Positions 10,493 through 19,894 of a stretch of DNA of 64,000 nt are shown here, piece by piece. A program made the translations under genes and the position numbers. The notes below the pieces were generated by a model that was given only the letters and a program-made list of their open reading frames with translations, was not told the origin of the DNA and made no database searches. Origin of the DNA: Pseudomonadota bacterium (GTDB lineage Bacteria > Pseudomonadota > Gammaproteobacteria > Acidiferrobacterales > UBA6901); NCBI GenBank assembly GCA_021790335.1, contig JAJYEE010000005.1:53485-117484 (forward strand), given 5' to 3'. Positions within the stretch are counted from its first letter, which is position 1; every line of letters begins with the position of its first letter.

Positions 10493-13400
10493 TCAGAGCA
10501 GAACCTGCTCCAGTCCGCCACGGCGGACGCGTTCGACGAAATGCCGCTGCCAGTCTGCACCCAATCGCTGATTGGCCAGTTCGACGACGATGTAATCCGT
10601 GTCGAGTCCGGTTTCGTCGCGGTATCGGGACAGACCCTGTACGCAGGCGGGGCACGAGGTGAGTATTTTCATCCCAGTGCCGGATGTCTGGCTTTGCCCC
10701 GCGATCTGCTGACTTGTGCGACGAAGCTCCTCCAGCTTTCGAAATCTGACCTGGTTTGCGATGTCGGGACGTGCGATGGCAAAGGTTCCGGCTTCCCCGC
10801 AGCAGCGGTCGGACAGAGCCACCTCCTGTCCCATCAGCTTTGAGGCGACGCTCACGGGATTGTAGGTCTTCATGGGTGTATGACATGGATCGTGGTACAG
10901 GTAGCGCACGCCCTTGACCCCGGTCAGGTGCACGCCCTTCTCCATGAGGTACTCGTGGATATCCAGAAGGCGGCATCCGGGAAAAATCGCGTCGAATTCG
11001 TATTTGAGCAGCTGATCCATGCAAGTGCCGCAGGAAACGATCACGGTCTTGATGTCGAGATAGTTCAGCGTGTTTGCGACGCGGTGGAAGAGGACGCGAT
11101 TGTCGGTGGTTATCTTCGAGCCCCTGCGCTCGTCGCCGGCAGACAGTTGCGGGTAGCCGCAGCACAGATAGCCGGGAGGCAGGACCGTCTGCGCACCAAC
11201 CTCGTAGAGCATCGCCAGCGTCGCGAGCCCCACCTGACTGAACAGTCGCTCTGATCCGCATCCGGGGAAATAGAACACCGCGTCCGAGTCTTCGCTGATG
11301 CGGGCCGGATCCCGCAGTATCGGAATCGTCTTGCTGTCTTCGATGCCAAGCAGCGCGCGCGTGGTCATGGACGGCAGGCCGCCAGGCATCGGTCTGCGCA
11401 CGAAGTTGATGATCTGCGCGGAAATCCGGGTGTGCCCCGTGGTTGCCTCAGGCGGCCTGCTGTTGTGCAGCAGGCCGACATGCCGGGCAAGACGATAGGC
11501 AATGCGTTGCGCGCCGTAACCCCACTCGATGAGCGACTTGCGCAGCAGCCTGATTTTTGTCGGGTCGGTGGCGTTGAGATAGGCCATGGACAGCCAGGTC
11601 GCGGGATTCGGACTGCGCTTGCCCCGATCCTTGAGGATCCGGCGCATGCGGATCGTCACGTCCCCGAAATCGATGTCGACCGGACAGGGGTTGAGGCACT
11701 TGTGGCAGATCGTGCAGTGGTCGGCGACATCATTCATCGCCTCGAAATGGCGCAGCGAGATGCCGCGGCGTGTCTGCTCCTCGTAGAGAAAGGCCTCGAT
11801 GATGAGACCCGTGGCGAGGATCTTGTTGCGCGGGGAGTACAGCAGGTTTGCTCTGGGTATGTGGGTGCTGCACGTCGGCTTGCATTTTCCGCAGCGAAGG
11901 CAGTGGCGAATGTCGTCATTAAGAGCGCCGAGCTCGCTTTCCTCCAGTATGATCGCCTCCTGCTGCAGCAGGCGCAGGGACGGCGTGTAGGCGCGTTCCA
12001 GACCCGATTCCGGCAGCAGCTTTCCGCGATTGAAGTTTCCGTTCGGGTCGACCTTGCGCTTGTATTGCGCGAACGCCTCAACGGATGCCTTGTCGAGATA
12101 CTGGATCTTGGTGATGCCTATGCCATGTTCTCCGGATATGACTCCGCCTAGCGACAGCGCCAGGGCCATGACACGCGCAACGATCCGATCCGCCTCCTGC
12201 AGCATTCCGTAGTCGTTGGAATGGACCGGGATGTTGGTGTGAACGTTGCCGTCGCCCGCGTGCATATGGGTCGCCACGAAAAGCCGGGCGTTGCGCACCC
12301 GCGAGTGGATGGCGTCGAGTTGGCGGTGTACGGGGGAGAATTCAAGCCCTCCGAAAATCTGTTTCAAGGGTCGCTCGACATCTGCGCGATACGAAATCCG
12401 CAGGTCACGCCTCAGCAGCTGCTGGATCAGCGTCTCGCCCGGCTGTGCCGGCGCCTGCGGCTCCGCGTCGAAAAGATTTTCGGCAGCGTCGACAGTCCGG
12501 TCGAGCCCGCTCAGGATGGATGACCAGCGCGCATGCACCCGATCGAGCAGTTCCAGGGCGGCTGTCTTCTTGTCGCCGAGAATGGCCATCGCCTCGTGGC
12601 TTGTCTCGTAGTCGGCTGCTGGCGGTGGAACGTCGGAAAGATCCTGAAGGTATTCACGGACCGCCTCGATAATGCGTAGCTTGTTGGAAATAGACTGCTC
12701 TATGTTGATGCGTTCGATGCCCGCGGAGTATTCCGCGAGTTTGTCCAGGGGTATCACTACGTCTTCATTGATCTTGAAGGCGTTGGTGTGCTTGGCGATG
12801 GCCGCCGTGCGCGAGCGGTCGAGCCAGAACCGGCGCCTGGCCTCCGGGCTTACCGCGATGAACCCCTCCGCCCCGCGCGCATTGGCCATGCGTACTACCG
12901 CAGATGCGGCGGTGGCTACCGCCGCCTCGTCGTCGCCCGCGATATCGACGAGCAGTACCATCTTGGGGCGATCCCGCCGTGCGGCTTTGGTTGCGTAACC
13001 GACTGCTTTCAGGTATCGCTCATCCAGGTGTTCAAGGCCCGACAAGGAGACCCCCGGGCACCCGTCGAGGTAATTCTTGGTTTCGACAATGGCGGGAACC
13101 GCCTTGCCGAGATCGTGACCGAAGAACTCGAGACACAGGGTACGCAAATAGGCCGGCATGCGGTGCAGGATGAACACCGCGGAAGTGATCAGGCCATCAC
13201 ACCCTTCCTTCTGAACACCCGGCAGACCGGCCAGAAACTTGTCGGTCACGTCCTTGCCCAGCCCGATCTTGCGGAAAGCCTTTCCCGGGACGGACAGCAC
13301 GCGTGGCTCGCCCAGCGGGGTGCGGCCGTCGATCTTGTAGCGCGTAATGCGGAACAGGACCTCCTCCTGCTCGTGAATTTTTCCCAGATTGTGATTCAGC

Positions 13401-14329
13401 CGCGTCACCTCCAGCCAGCGCGCATCCGGAGTCACCATGCGCCACGATGCAAGATTGTCGAGCGTCGTGCCCCAGAGCACCGCTTTTTTGCCTCCGGCAT
13501 TCATCGCGATGTTGCCGCCGATCGTGGAGGCATCCTGAGACGTAGGATCGACAGCAAAGCTGTAGCCGCTTGCTTCCGCGAGCTTTGCTACGCTCAGGGT
13601 GATCGCTCCGGCCTGGGCCCGCACCACCGGCACGGGCGACGCGACTCCCTCCAGCTGCCGGACTTCCACAGGCCCGAGCTGGTCGAGCTTTTCGGTGTTG
13701 ATCACCACCGATTCGGCGTGCAGCGGGACCGCACCGCCCGTATACCCGGTACCTCCGCCGCGCGGAATGATGGTTAGCCCGAGATCTATGCAGGCCCTAA
13801 CGATGTGGGCCGTCTCTTCCTCGCTGTCCGGATACACGACCGCCAGCGGATATTCGACGCGCCAGTCGGTAGCGTCGGTAACATGAGAGACGCGTGCGAG
13901 TCCGCTGAAATCCACATTGTCGCGGCGCGTCAATCGTCCGAGGTGTTTGCGCAGACGCCGACGCCACTCACGTTGGCGAGGGAACCAATTCTCGAACTCG
14001 CACACCGATTCGCGCGCGCGCTCCACCAGCGCCAGCGTGAGCGGGTTGCCTTCGGCGCGTTCGCTGATCTGGTCCAGGCGATGGTGCAGGGCGTGGACCA
14101 GCGACCCGCGCCGTTTCCGGTTCTCCAGGAGGTCGTCCTGGATGTAGGGGTTGCGGTGGATTACCCACATGTCTCCCAGGACCTCGAACAGCATGCGTGC
14201 CGAACGCCCGGTGCGGCGGGTGCCGCGCAGTTCGTTGAGGGTTTCCCACATCGCATCGCCAAGATAGCGGATGACGATTTCCCGGTCGGAGAAGGACGTG
14301 TAGTTGTAAGGAATTTCGCGGATTCGCAT
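10493..14329 (-). CDS. FAD-linked oxidoreductase with DUF3683, 4Fe-4S and CCG domains
   Basis: A 1278-residue fusion. The order is: an N-terminal DUF3683 region ([22 protein letters not shown]), a PCMH-type FAD-binding domain with [12 protein letters not shown] (about residue 188), a GlcD-like C-terminal FAD domain ending [13 protein letters not shown], a two-cluster ferredoxin segment ([11 protein letters not shown] about 808; [14 protein letters not shown] about 870), and a heterodisulfide-reductase-like domain with two cysteine-rich motifs (YLCCGYP about 1052; RCCGEAGTF about 1172). This joins in one chain what GlcD, GlcE and GlcF or LldE/F do separately. It should oxidise a 2-hydroxy acid such as D-lactate or glycolate and pass electrons to the quinone pool. 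The substrate cannot be fixed from sequence. The start at 14329 matches the conserved N-terminus; the upstream extension looks like leader. Confidence 0.88.
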   Translation of the reverse strand: MRIREIPYNYTSFSDREIVIRYLGDAMWETLNELRGTRRTGRSARMLFEVLGDMWVIHRNPYIQDDLLENRKRRGSLVHALHHRLDQISERAEGNPLTLALVERARESVCEFENWFPRQREWRRRLRKHLGRLTRRDNVDFSGLARVSHVTDATDWRVEYPLAVVYPDSEEETAHIVRACIDLGLTIIPRGGGTGYTGGAVPLHAESVVINTEKLDQLGPVEVRQLEGVASPVPVVRAQAGAITLSVAKLAEASGYSFAVDPTSQDASTIGGNIAMNAGGKKAVLWGTTLDNLASWRMVTPDARWLEVTRLNHNLGKIHEQEEVLFRITRYKIDGRTPLGEPRVLSVPGKAFRKIGLGKDVTDKFLAGLPGVQKEGCDGLITSAVFILHRMPAYLRTLCLEFFGHDLGKAVPAIVETKNYLDGCPGVSLSGLEHLDERYLKAVGYATKAARRDRPKMVLLVDIAGDDEAAVATAASAVVRMANARGAEGFIAVSPEARRRFWLDRSRTAAIAKHTNAFKINEDVVIPLDKLAEYSAGIERINIEQSISNKLRIIEAVREYLQDLSDVPPPAADYETSHEAMAILGDKKTAALELLDRVHARWSSILSGLDRTVDAAENLFDAEPQAPAQPGETLIQQLLRRDLRISYRADVERPLKQIFGGLEFSPVHRQLDAIHSRVRNARLFVATHMHAGDGNVHTNIPVHSNDYGMLQEADRIVARVMALALSLGGVISGEHGIGITKIQYLDKASVEAFAQYKRKVDPNGNFNRGKLLPESGLERAYTPSLRLLQQEAIILEESELGALNDDIRHCLRCGKCKPTCSTHIPRANLLYSPRNKILATGLIIEAFLYEEQTRRGISLRHFEAMNDVADHCTICHKCLNPCPVDIDFGDVTIRMRRILKDRGKRSPNPATWLSMAYLNATDPTKIRLLRKSLIEWGYGAQRIAYRLARHVGLLHNSRPPEATTGHTRISAQIINFVRRPMPGGLPSMTTRALLGIEDSKTIPILRDPARISEDSDAVFYFPGCGSERLFSQVGLATLAMLYEVGAQTVLPPGYLCCGYPQLSAGDERRGSKITTDNRVLFHRVANTLNYLDIKTVIVSCGTCMDQLLKYEFDAIFPGCRLLDIHEYLMEKGVHLTGVKGVRYLYHDPCHTPMKTYNPVSVASKLMGQEVALSDRCCGEAGTFAIARPDIANQVRFRKLEELRRTSQQIAGQSQTSGTGMKILTSCPACVQGLSRYRDETGLDTDYIVVELANQRLGADWQRHFVERVRRGGLEQVLL

Positions 14330-14705
14330 AAAGCTGAGGCTCGTGGGACCGTGCCGATTTCCTTGGGGCACGTTACGCATATTAGCATGTACTTCTGGTT
14401 TTCCCGATTGGCCGCAGACATGCCGGGCAGGCCGGGGCTCCGGACGGCGGGTTTCGCCGTCCGGCCAGTCTGTGTGGCGGGATTCCGGTATCGGCTGCTT
14501 CTGGGCCGATGGATCGAGCCAGGCTCGTGCGTCACCCGCCGCACGAGCGGAATATTGCCCCACGGAGCGGTGATCGGCGCATTTTTAGCATGTGGGGCAG
14601 CGGACCGGAGTTCATGGCTCCGGCGGATTTTGACGTGGGTCAATGCGTCCGTGCAGGACGGATGACTATGCTCTTCCATGACGGTGGATACAGGGAGAGT
14701 GTGCC
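14330..14705. other. Divergent intergenic region with two small inverted repeats
   Basis: 376 bases between the oxidoreductase and pilZ-like genes. Two short dyads lie near the plus-strand gene: TTGAC-4-GTCAA at 14630-14643 and TCCGT-5-ACGGA at 14648-14662. They could be operator or leader hairpins; no clear promoter was found. Confidence 0.35.
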
Positions 14706-15095
14706 ATGGAGCATCGTTGGAACGCGCGTCGACCGCTGACGGTAAAGGCCATACTCCACAGCCCTGTGCTCGGGCCCGAACGAGTAAAAATACGGGACAT
14801 CGGGGCAGGCGGAGTGCGCGTCGAGGTTCAGGACGATGTACCCGCCACAAATCTGCATGTCGAGCTGGTTGTCGTAGGAAACGAGCACGGCATTCTGCGT
14901 ATTTACCGGGTTCCCGCACTCATCGTGTGGACATCCAGGAATATGGTCGGCCTCATGTTCTACGAGATGAACCCCCGCGCCGTCGTGGCGGCACTGAATG
15001 CGTTTTCGGCTGGCGAGGTAGAAGGAGACTTCGAGTCTGGGCCGAGTTTTGCCGGCGGGCCGAGTAATACGTCGGGCAAGCTGACCAGACCATAA
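14706..15095 (+). CDS. PilZ domain protein (putative c-di-GMP binding)
   Basis: A 129-residue protein with a single PilZ-like beta barrel. The N-terminal arginine motif is RWNARR (residues 4-9, RxxxR) and the second motif is RDIGAGGVRVE, in which the usual serine of (D/N)xSxxG is glycine. The barrel continues through VELVVVGNEHGILRI and NMVGLMFYEM. PilZ proteins bind cyclic di-GMP and relay it to motility, pili or polysaccharide machinery; here the substituted motif may weaken binding. GGGAGAG precedes the ATG. The C-terminal 30 residues are glycine/serine-rich and probably disordered. It is 16 bases upstream of a YbaK-like gene and likely shares its transcript. Confidence 0.75.
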   Translation: MEHRWNARRPLTVKAILHSPVLGPERVKIRDIGAGGVRVEVQDDVPATNLHVELVVVGNEHGILRIYRVPALIVWTSRNMVGLMFYEMNPRAVVAALNAFSAGEVEGDFESGPSFAGGPSNTSGKLTRP

Positions 15096-15111
15096 AAGGG
15101 AGGGCATCCCC

Positions 15112-15576
15112 ATGACTGTTGCCAGAACGATCACCGATTTTCTCCAGCGGCAGCGTGCGCACTATGCCGTGGTTCCTCACCCGCACACCGAGACGAGCCG
15201 CGCGACAGCCAATACCGTCCGGGTAGCAGCGGACCAGCTGGCAAAGGCCGTGGTTCTGATCGACGAGCGCGGCTACCTCATGGCTGTCGTTCCCAGCAGC
15301 CGTCACGTGAGCACCAATCGGCTATCGGAACTGCTCGGCCGCCGCCTTGAGTTGGCGACCGAGAACCGTATTGCACCGGTCTTCCGGGACTGCGATCCGG
15401 GGGCGATCCCGCCGCTGGGACCCGCCTACGGCATGGACACGATCGTCGATGACAGCTTGGTTGGCCAACCGGTGATCTATTTCGAGGCCGGCGACCACGA
15501 GCAGGTAATCCAGGTGGACGGCGAGGTATTCCTTTCGCTGCTGAAAGAGGCACGACACGGCCAGTTTACGCACTAG
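15112..15576 (+). CDS. YbaK/EbsC-family aminoacyl-tRNA deacylase
   Basis: A 154-residue single-domain protein of the YbaK/ProX editing superfamily, which hydrolyses mischarged aminoacyl-tRNAs in trans. The family fold is seen in HYAVVPHPHTETSRATA, the central QLAKAVVLIDERGYLMAVVP with the conserved lysine, and GPAYGMDTIVDDSL, where the glycine-rich GxxxG-like loop binds the 3' end. The substrate amino acid cannot be assigned. AGGGAGG precedes the ATG at 15112. It lies directly after the PilZ gene, probably on one transcript. Confidence 0.85.
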   Translation: MTVARTITDFLQRQRAHYAVVPHPHTETSRATANTVRVAADQLAKAVVLIDERGYLMAVVPSSRHVSTNRLSELLGRRLELATENRIAPVFRDCDPGAIPPLGPAYGMDTIVDDSLVGQPVIYFEAGDHEQVIQVDGEVFLSLLKEARHGQFTH

Positions 15577-15721
15577 GCGCGAAAATTCGTGGCCGGGTTG
15601 CCGCGGGAAGCGGCGGTGTGCGCTGCAGAATGATCGGCCACCGGCTCCGGCCCGCGCATCTTTGCACCGCTGCGGTGAAGGATGCGGCGGGGTTCTCGGC
15701 CGGCTGAGGGGCGGTGATTAG

Positions 15722-16708
15722 ATGGATGTCGCAGACATCAGTCTGTTCGCGCTCAATTGGGGCTCGGATCTTGCGTCGCGCGTTGCCGCAGCCCTGGATC
15801 TGCCTCTGGGCCGGCACGAGGAACGGGAGTTCGAGGACGGTGAGCACAAGATACGTCCACTCGAGAGCGTTCGGGGTCGTGACGTCTTTGTTGTCCAGTC
15901 CCTGCATGACGAGCCGGCCGGCAGCGTCAATGACAAACTGTGCCGCCTGCTCTTCTTCATCGCTGCCCTCAAGGACGCGGCTGCCGCGCGAGTCACTGCG
16001 GTCGTGCCGTATCTTTCCTATGCGCGCAAAGATCGCAAGACCCAGCCGCGGGATCCGGTGACTACGCGCTATGTTGCGAAGCTGTTCGAGAGTGTCGGCA
16101 CGGACCGGGTAATGACGGTCGACGTCCACAACCTTGCCGCATTCCAGAATGCATTCCGGTGTCAGACCGAGCATCTGGAGGCACGCATGCTGTTCGTCAG
16201 ACACTTTGCGCAGCGCATGCGGGGAGACAGCGTGGCGGTCGTGTCGCCTGATGTCGGTGGCGTCAAGCGTGCGGAGCTGTTCCGCCGGGCGCTGGCGGGC
16301 GCGCTCGGGCGCGAGGTCGATATGGCCTTTATCGAAAAAGAACGCGCGCTCGGGAAGGTCACCACGGGAGCGCTGGTCGGAGAGGTGCGCGGACGTATCG
16401 CCATCATCGTGGATGATCTCATCAGTTCCGGCACAACCATTGCGCGTGCTGCCAGTGTCTGCCGCACGGCCGGTGCAGTGTCGGTTTTCGCGGCGGCAAC
16501 ACATGGGTTGTTCGTGGCCGACGCCGAAGCGGTCATTGCCGAGGCGCCCATCGAACGCGTGCTCGTGACCGATACGGTTCCTGCATTCCGCATCGCAGGT
16601 CAGGCGGCGCGCGCAAAACTCGAAATCCTGGATATTGCCGGATTCCTGGCGGAGGCGATACGTCGGCTGAATGCAAACGGATCCCTTGTAGAGCTCAACC
16701 GGGCATGA
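15722..16708 (+). CDS. Ribose-phosphate pyrophosphokinase, divergent paralogue
   Basis: A 328-residue protein with the two phosphoribosyltransferase-like halves of PRPP synthetase, making PRPP from ribose 5-phosphate and ATP. FEDGEHKIRPLESVRGRDVFVVQS and PYLSYARKDRK are typical. Two key sites differ from the usual bacterial Prs: the divalent cation/ATP loop reads DVHNLAAFQNAFRC instead of the usual DLHxxQIQGFF form, and the PRPP loop is VDDLISSGTTIARAA rather than VDDMIDTGGT. That points to a second PRPP-synthetase subclass rather than the housekeeping prs. No nucleotide biosynthesis gene is adjacent. It may serve a special pathway or may be non-allosteric. The start at ATG 15722 gives a family-like N-terminus. 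Confidence 0.85.
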   Translation: MDVADISLFALNWGSDLASRVAAALDLPLGRHEEREFEDGEHKIRPLESVRGRDVFVVQSLHDEPAGSVNDKLCRLLFFIAALKDAAAARVTAVVPYLSYARKDRKTQPRDPVTTRYVAKLFESVGTDRVMTVDVHNLAAFQNAFRCQTEHLEARMLFVRHFAQRMRGDSVAVVSPDVGGVKRAELFRRALAGALGREVDMAFIEKERALGKVTTGALVGEVRGRIAIIVDDLISSGTTIARAASVCRTAGAVSVFAAATHGLFVADAEAVIAEAPIERVLVTDTVPAFRIAGQAARAKLEILDIAGFLAEAIRRLNANGSLVELNRA

Positions 16709-16722
16709 GCTGGTCCTGCAGC

Positions 16723-17772
16723 TCAGCCGAGGCCCAGATCCCGCACATACCGTTCGGCGCGATCGAGATAGTCGCACGCCGCCGCCGACCATTTTTTCGT
16801 GTTCCGGACCTCGGGGTCCAGGACGTGCCAGACCGCAATCTTGCAGCGGAAGCAGGCCCAGCAGCTCTTGTAGAAACTCAGAAGCGCCGGCGCAGGGGTG
16901 TCGGAGCTGATGCGTGCGTGACTTTCGAGGAACAGCCGCCCGACCGGCGCGGCGCCGAGCCGCTCGCACTCCACGGCGAGCAGGGAAAGTTCATCGGCGG
17001 GGTCAAGGATGCGGAAGTCGCGATTGAATTCCAGACGGTCGATGATCACCGGCTCCGGAACCAAACAGATGTGCTCCGGCCTCAGGTCACCGTGAGCCTC
17101 GATGATCTTGTTGTGTTCCGCGCGCTCGTCGACAAGCGTCTGGTGAAGGTCGAGGAACCGGAGTTGGGCGGCGGCGACATGCCTCAACTGCGCTTCGGGC
17201 AGCGCGTATTCCGGGCGCGAGAGCTCTCGGCAGGTATCCTCGACCCGGTCGCGCAGGCGGCGGCGATAGGTCGCGCAGTCCATCGCAATCGGGCGGGCCT
17301 GCCGGTAGAAGCAGGCCAGGCGCTCGGCCGCCAGGCGCGTTTCGGACTCGGGGATTGAGCCATTCAGTATTGCCTGATCAAGGAATCGCTCCGCCGGCAG
17401 GCGCCGCATCTTTACCAGCCAGTCGGCCACCGGACCGGTTCCGCCAAGCTGAAGCTCACCGGACAGGCTGGCAATGAGCGGGATCATCCCCAGGTAAATA
17501 CCCGGAGCCAGCGGGCGATTGAGCATGATTTCTGCTTCGCAGTCGCGGCGTCGAAGTTCGATGGAGCTGAAGTCCAGAAAGTCCCGGCGGACCGGCTTCT
17601 TGAGCTTGTATGCATGCGTATCGGTGAGAAATACCCAGGACATGTGGGTTTCGAGCGCGTAAACTTGTACGGGATGTTCCGGATAGGCGTGCGGACGGGA
17701 AAGGAACGCAACCTTGGCGGCCGTCGGTATCTCCGGTTCACCGCGATTCCTGGAATTCGGTGCCATGGTCAT
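16723..17772 (-). CDS. Aminoglycoside phosphotransferase-fold protein (COG2187-like)
   Basis: A protein of about 349 residues with a kinase-like fold. The catalytic signature is EAHGDLRPEHICL followed by VIIDRLEFNRDFRILDPADEL, the HGD...D pair of the APH/choline kinase superfamily. The N-terminal lobe carries THAYKLKKPVRRDFLDFS with the ATP-binding lysines. It corresponds to the N-terminal half of proteins annotated as bifunctional aminoglycoside phosphotransferase/ATP-binding protein; the C-terminal P-loop kinase half is missing here, so this is a stand-alone form. The natural substrate is unknown and antibiotic resistance should not be assumed. The start is uncertain: a TTG at 17790 and ATGs at 17772 and 17766 are in frame and none has a good ribosome site. 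It converges on the PRPP synthetase gene with 14 bases between. Confidence 0.75.
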   Translation of the reverse strand: MTMAPNSRNRGEPEIPTAAKVAFLSRPHAYPEHPVQVYALETHMSWVFLTDTHAYKLKKPVRRDFLDFSSIELRRRDCEAEIMLNRPLAPGIYLGMIPLIASLSGELQLGGTGPVADWLVKMRRLPAERFLDQAILNGSIPESETRLAAERLACFYRQARPIAMDCATYRRRLRDRVEDTCRELSRPEYALPEAQLRHVAAAQLRFLDLHQTLVDERAEHNKIIEAHGDLRPEHICLVPEPVIIDRLEFNRDFRILDPADELSLLAVECERLGAAPVGRLFLESHARISSDTPAPALLSFYKSCWACFRCKIAVWHVLDPEVRNTKKWSAAACDYLDRAERYVRDLGLG

Positions 17773-17944
17773 GAGCCAGTTCTGCAGCAAACCCGCCGGC
17801 TAACACTATCGCAAAAGGCGCACGCGGCAAAATATCGCTCTGATCCGGCGGTGCCGTGAGCCCGAGGCACTAGTCAGTACGCCGGTGAGGAGCCAGTATC
17901 CAGGCAGCCGTGCGAACGCTGCCAGAAGAGGATTCGACACGCGG

Positions 17945-18691
17945 ATGCAGCTTCGGATCGTATCGTACAACATTCATCGTGCGATCGGCATTGATCGCCG
18001 TTTCCGTCTCGACCGGATCGTGACGATCCTGGGGCATGTGCGACCGGACGTGGCGCTGCTGCAGGAAGTTGACTCCGGAGCGCCGCGCTCCGGAAATCTC
18101 GATCTCGCGCGCGAACTGGCGGACCTGCTCGGATACCCTTACTATGCGGTCGGTCATAACGTCGACCTGCGCAAAGGGTGTTACGGTAACGCGACGCTCA
18201 GCCGTTTCCCGATTCTGCGCGAACGCAATATCGATCTCACGATCGATTCGCACAAGCGCCGCGGCTGCCAGCACACCCGCATCCAGGCGCAGAAGCAGTC
18301 CGGTCACGCGCATATCATCGAGGTATTCAATCTCCATCTGGGTCTATCGGCGCGCGAGCGGCGGCTCCAGATTGCGCTTCTGCGGCGCTCCAGAGAGTTC
18401 TCGGACCTGGACCAGGCCCATGCCTGTCTTGTTGGCGGAGACTTCAATGACTGGCGCAGCCAGTTGCCGCCGATATTCACCGAAGAACTGGGATTCCAGT
18501 GTGCGACGTCGTGCGGTGGCGGGCGGCATTATCCGATGCGCACGTTCCCGGCGTTTTCTCCGACCGGGGGCCTGGACAAGATCTTCTTCCGCGGCCAGTT
18601 CCGGCTGCTCGATGCGCGTACCTGCCATTTGCGTGTCTCGCGTGTGGCAAGCGACCATCTGCCAGTGATTGCGGATTTTGAGTTGCAGTGA
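17945..18691 (+). CDS. Endonuclease/exonuclease/phosphatase family protein (YbhP-like)
   Basis: A 248-residue enzyme of the EEP superfamily (metal-dependent phosphoesterases, from DNase I to sphingomyelinase). Catalytic motifs are visible: YNIHRAIG (Asn), LLQEVD (Glu metal ligand), VGGDFNDW, and ASDHLPVIADFE (terminal Asp-His). No signal peptide is seen. The ATG at 17945 begins the conserved core; a longer GTG start at 17885 is possible. Its stop overlaps the GTG start of the next gene by four bases (GTGA), so the two are translationally coupled. The same pairing, ybhP with clsB/ybhO, is found in E. coli, which favours a role in phospholipid metabolism. Confidence 0.85.
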   Translation: MQLRIVSYNIHRAIGIDRRFRLDRIVTILGHVRPDVALLQEVDSGAPRSGNLDLARELADLLGYPYYAVGHNVDLRKGCYGNATLSRFPILRERNIDLTIDSHKRRGCQHTRIQAQKQSGHAHIIEVFNLHLGLSARERRLQIALLRRSREFSDLDQAHACLVGGDFNDWRSQLPPIFTEELGFQCATSCGGGRHYPMRTFPAFSPTGGLDKIFFRGQFRLLDARTCHLRVSRVASDHLPVIADFELQ

Positions 18692-19878
18692 ATGTGCCTG
18701 TAGCCAAGGTGCCGGCTGCGGGCCGGGAGCGGCGACCTTCAATCTCGAAATACCGGTTTCCATGGCGCGGCGGCAATCGCTTCCAGCTGCTGGTCGACGG
18801 AAACCAGTTTTTCCCCCACATGCTCCAGGCCATCAACGACGCGGCCCATCACGTGCATCTGGAAATCTACCTTTTCGAGACCGGGACTGTTGCCGGCCGC
18901 TTCATCGACGCGCTGGTGGCGGCAGCGGCACGCGGTGTGGACGTGCGCGTCATATTGGACGATTTCGGTGCGCGCGGCCTCGGCCGCGGTGACCGCGAGC
19001 GCCTGCGCGGCGGCGGCGTGAAGCTTGCCTTCTACAATCCGTTGCGTATCGGGAAATGGCTGAAGAATCTTGCCCGGGACCACCGCAAGCTCCTGGTCAC
19101 GGACGGAACGACGGCGTTTGTCGGAGGAACCGGCATCACCGATGAATTCGACCCGGCGGATTCTCCGGAATCGCGTTGGCGCGAAACCGTAGTGAAGGTG
19201 GCAGGACCTGTGATTTTCGACTGGCAGCTGCTGTTCATCGAAAGCTGGAAGCGCCATACCGGCGAGATGCTGCGACTGCCGGCCAAGCCGGCAGTCGCAG
19301 CGGGCGAGCGCATGCTGGGGCGTGTCACATTGATGCGCGGAAGATCGCAGCAGGGAATAAAGCGCGATCTGATTGCGCATGTGCATTCCGCAGAGCGGCG
19401 GGTGTGGTTTTCCACTGCCTATTTTGTGCCGCCGCGCCGTATCCGGCGTGCGCTGCGGAGGGCTGCACGTCGCGGTGTCGATGTGCGGTTGCTGCTGGCG
19501 GGTCCGCGAACCGACCACCCCGCTGTGCGTCTGGCGGGACGGAGATTCTACGCTTCGATGCTCCGAAGCGGAGTGCGCATTTTCGAATTTCAGCCACGCG
19601 TTCTGCACAGCAAAGTGAGCCTGTGCGATTCCTGGGTGTCGATAGGGTCGAGCAATCTCGATAACTGGAATCTGCGCTGGAACCTGGATGCTAACCAGGC
19701 AATCGAAGACCAGGAATTCGCCGAGCAGGTTCGCGCAATGTTCGATGCCGATTTCGCCCAGACCATCGAGTACACCTACCGGGACTGGACGCGCCGGTCG
19801 TGGCGCCTGCGCGTCAGCGAGTGGCTGTGGGGGCTGGTTGACCGGTTCCTCAACAGCATCGGTGACGGACGGCGCTGA
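18688..19878 (+). CDS. Cardiolipin synthase / phospholipase D family (ClsB-like)
   Basis: A 396-residue protein with two HKD catalytic motifs, the mark of the phospholipase D superfamily: H132-K134-D139 (DHRKLLVTDG) and H307-K309-D314 (LHSKVSLCD). The spacing of the two halves, VHLEIYLFETGTVAGRFIDAL near residue 60 and the lack of N-terminal membrane helices fit ClsB-type synthases, which transfer phosphatidyl groups to make cardiolipin and related lipids. It starts at GTG 18688 overlapping the stop of the EEP gene, so expression of the two is coupled. The C-terminus (RVSEWLWGLVDRFL) is an amphipathic helix that could bind the inner membrane. Confidence 0.9.
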   Translation: MNVPVAKVPAAGRERRPSISKYRFPWRGGNRFQLLVDGNQFFPHMLQAINDAAHHVHLEIYLFETGTVAGRFIDALVAAAARGVDVRVILDDFGARGLGRGDRERLRGGGVKLAFYNPLRIGKWLKNLARDHRKLLVTDGTTAFVGGTGITDEFDPADSPESRWRETVVKVAGPVIFDWQLLFIESWKRHTGEMLRLPAKPAVAAGERMLGRVTLMRGRSQQGIKRDLIAHVHSAERRVWFSTAYFVPPRRIRRALRRAARRGVDVRLLLAGPRTDHPAVRLAGRRFYASMLRSGVRIFEFQPRVLHSKVSLCDSWVSIGSSNLDNWNLRWNLDANQAIEDQEFAEQVRAMFDADFAQTIEYTYRDWTRRSWRLRVSEWLWGLVDRFLNSIGDGRR

Positions 19879-19894
19879 CCGCGCGCAAAGGCGT

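Noticed and set aside
12788..13777. 329-codon open frame on the plus strand inside the FAD oxidoreductase
   Set aside because: Antisense shadow of a confirmed gene.
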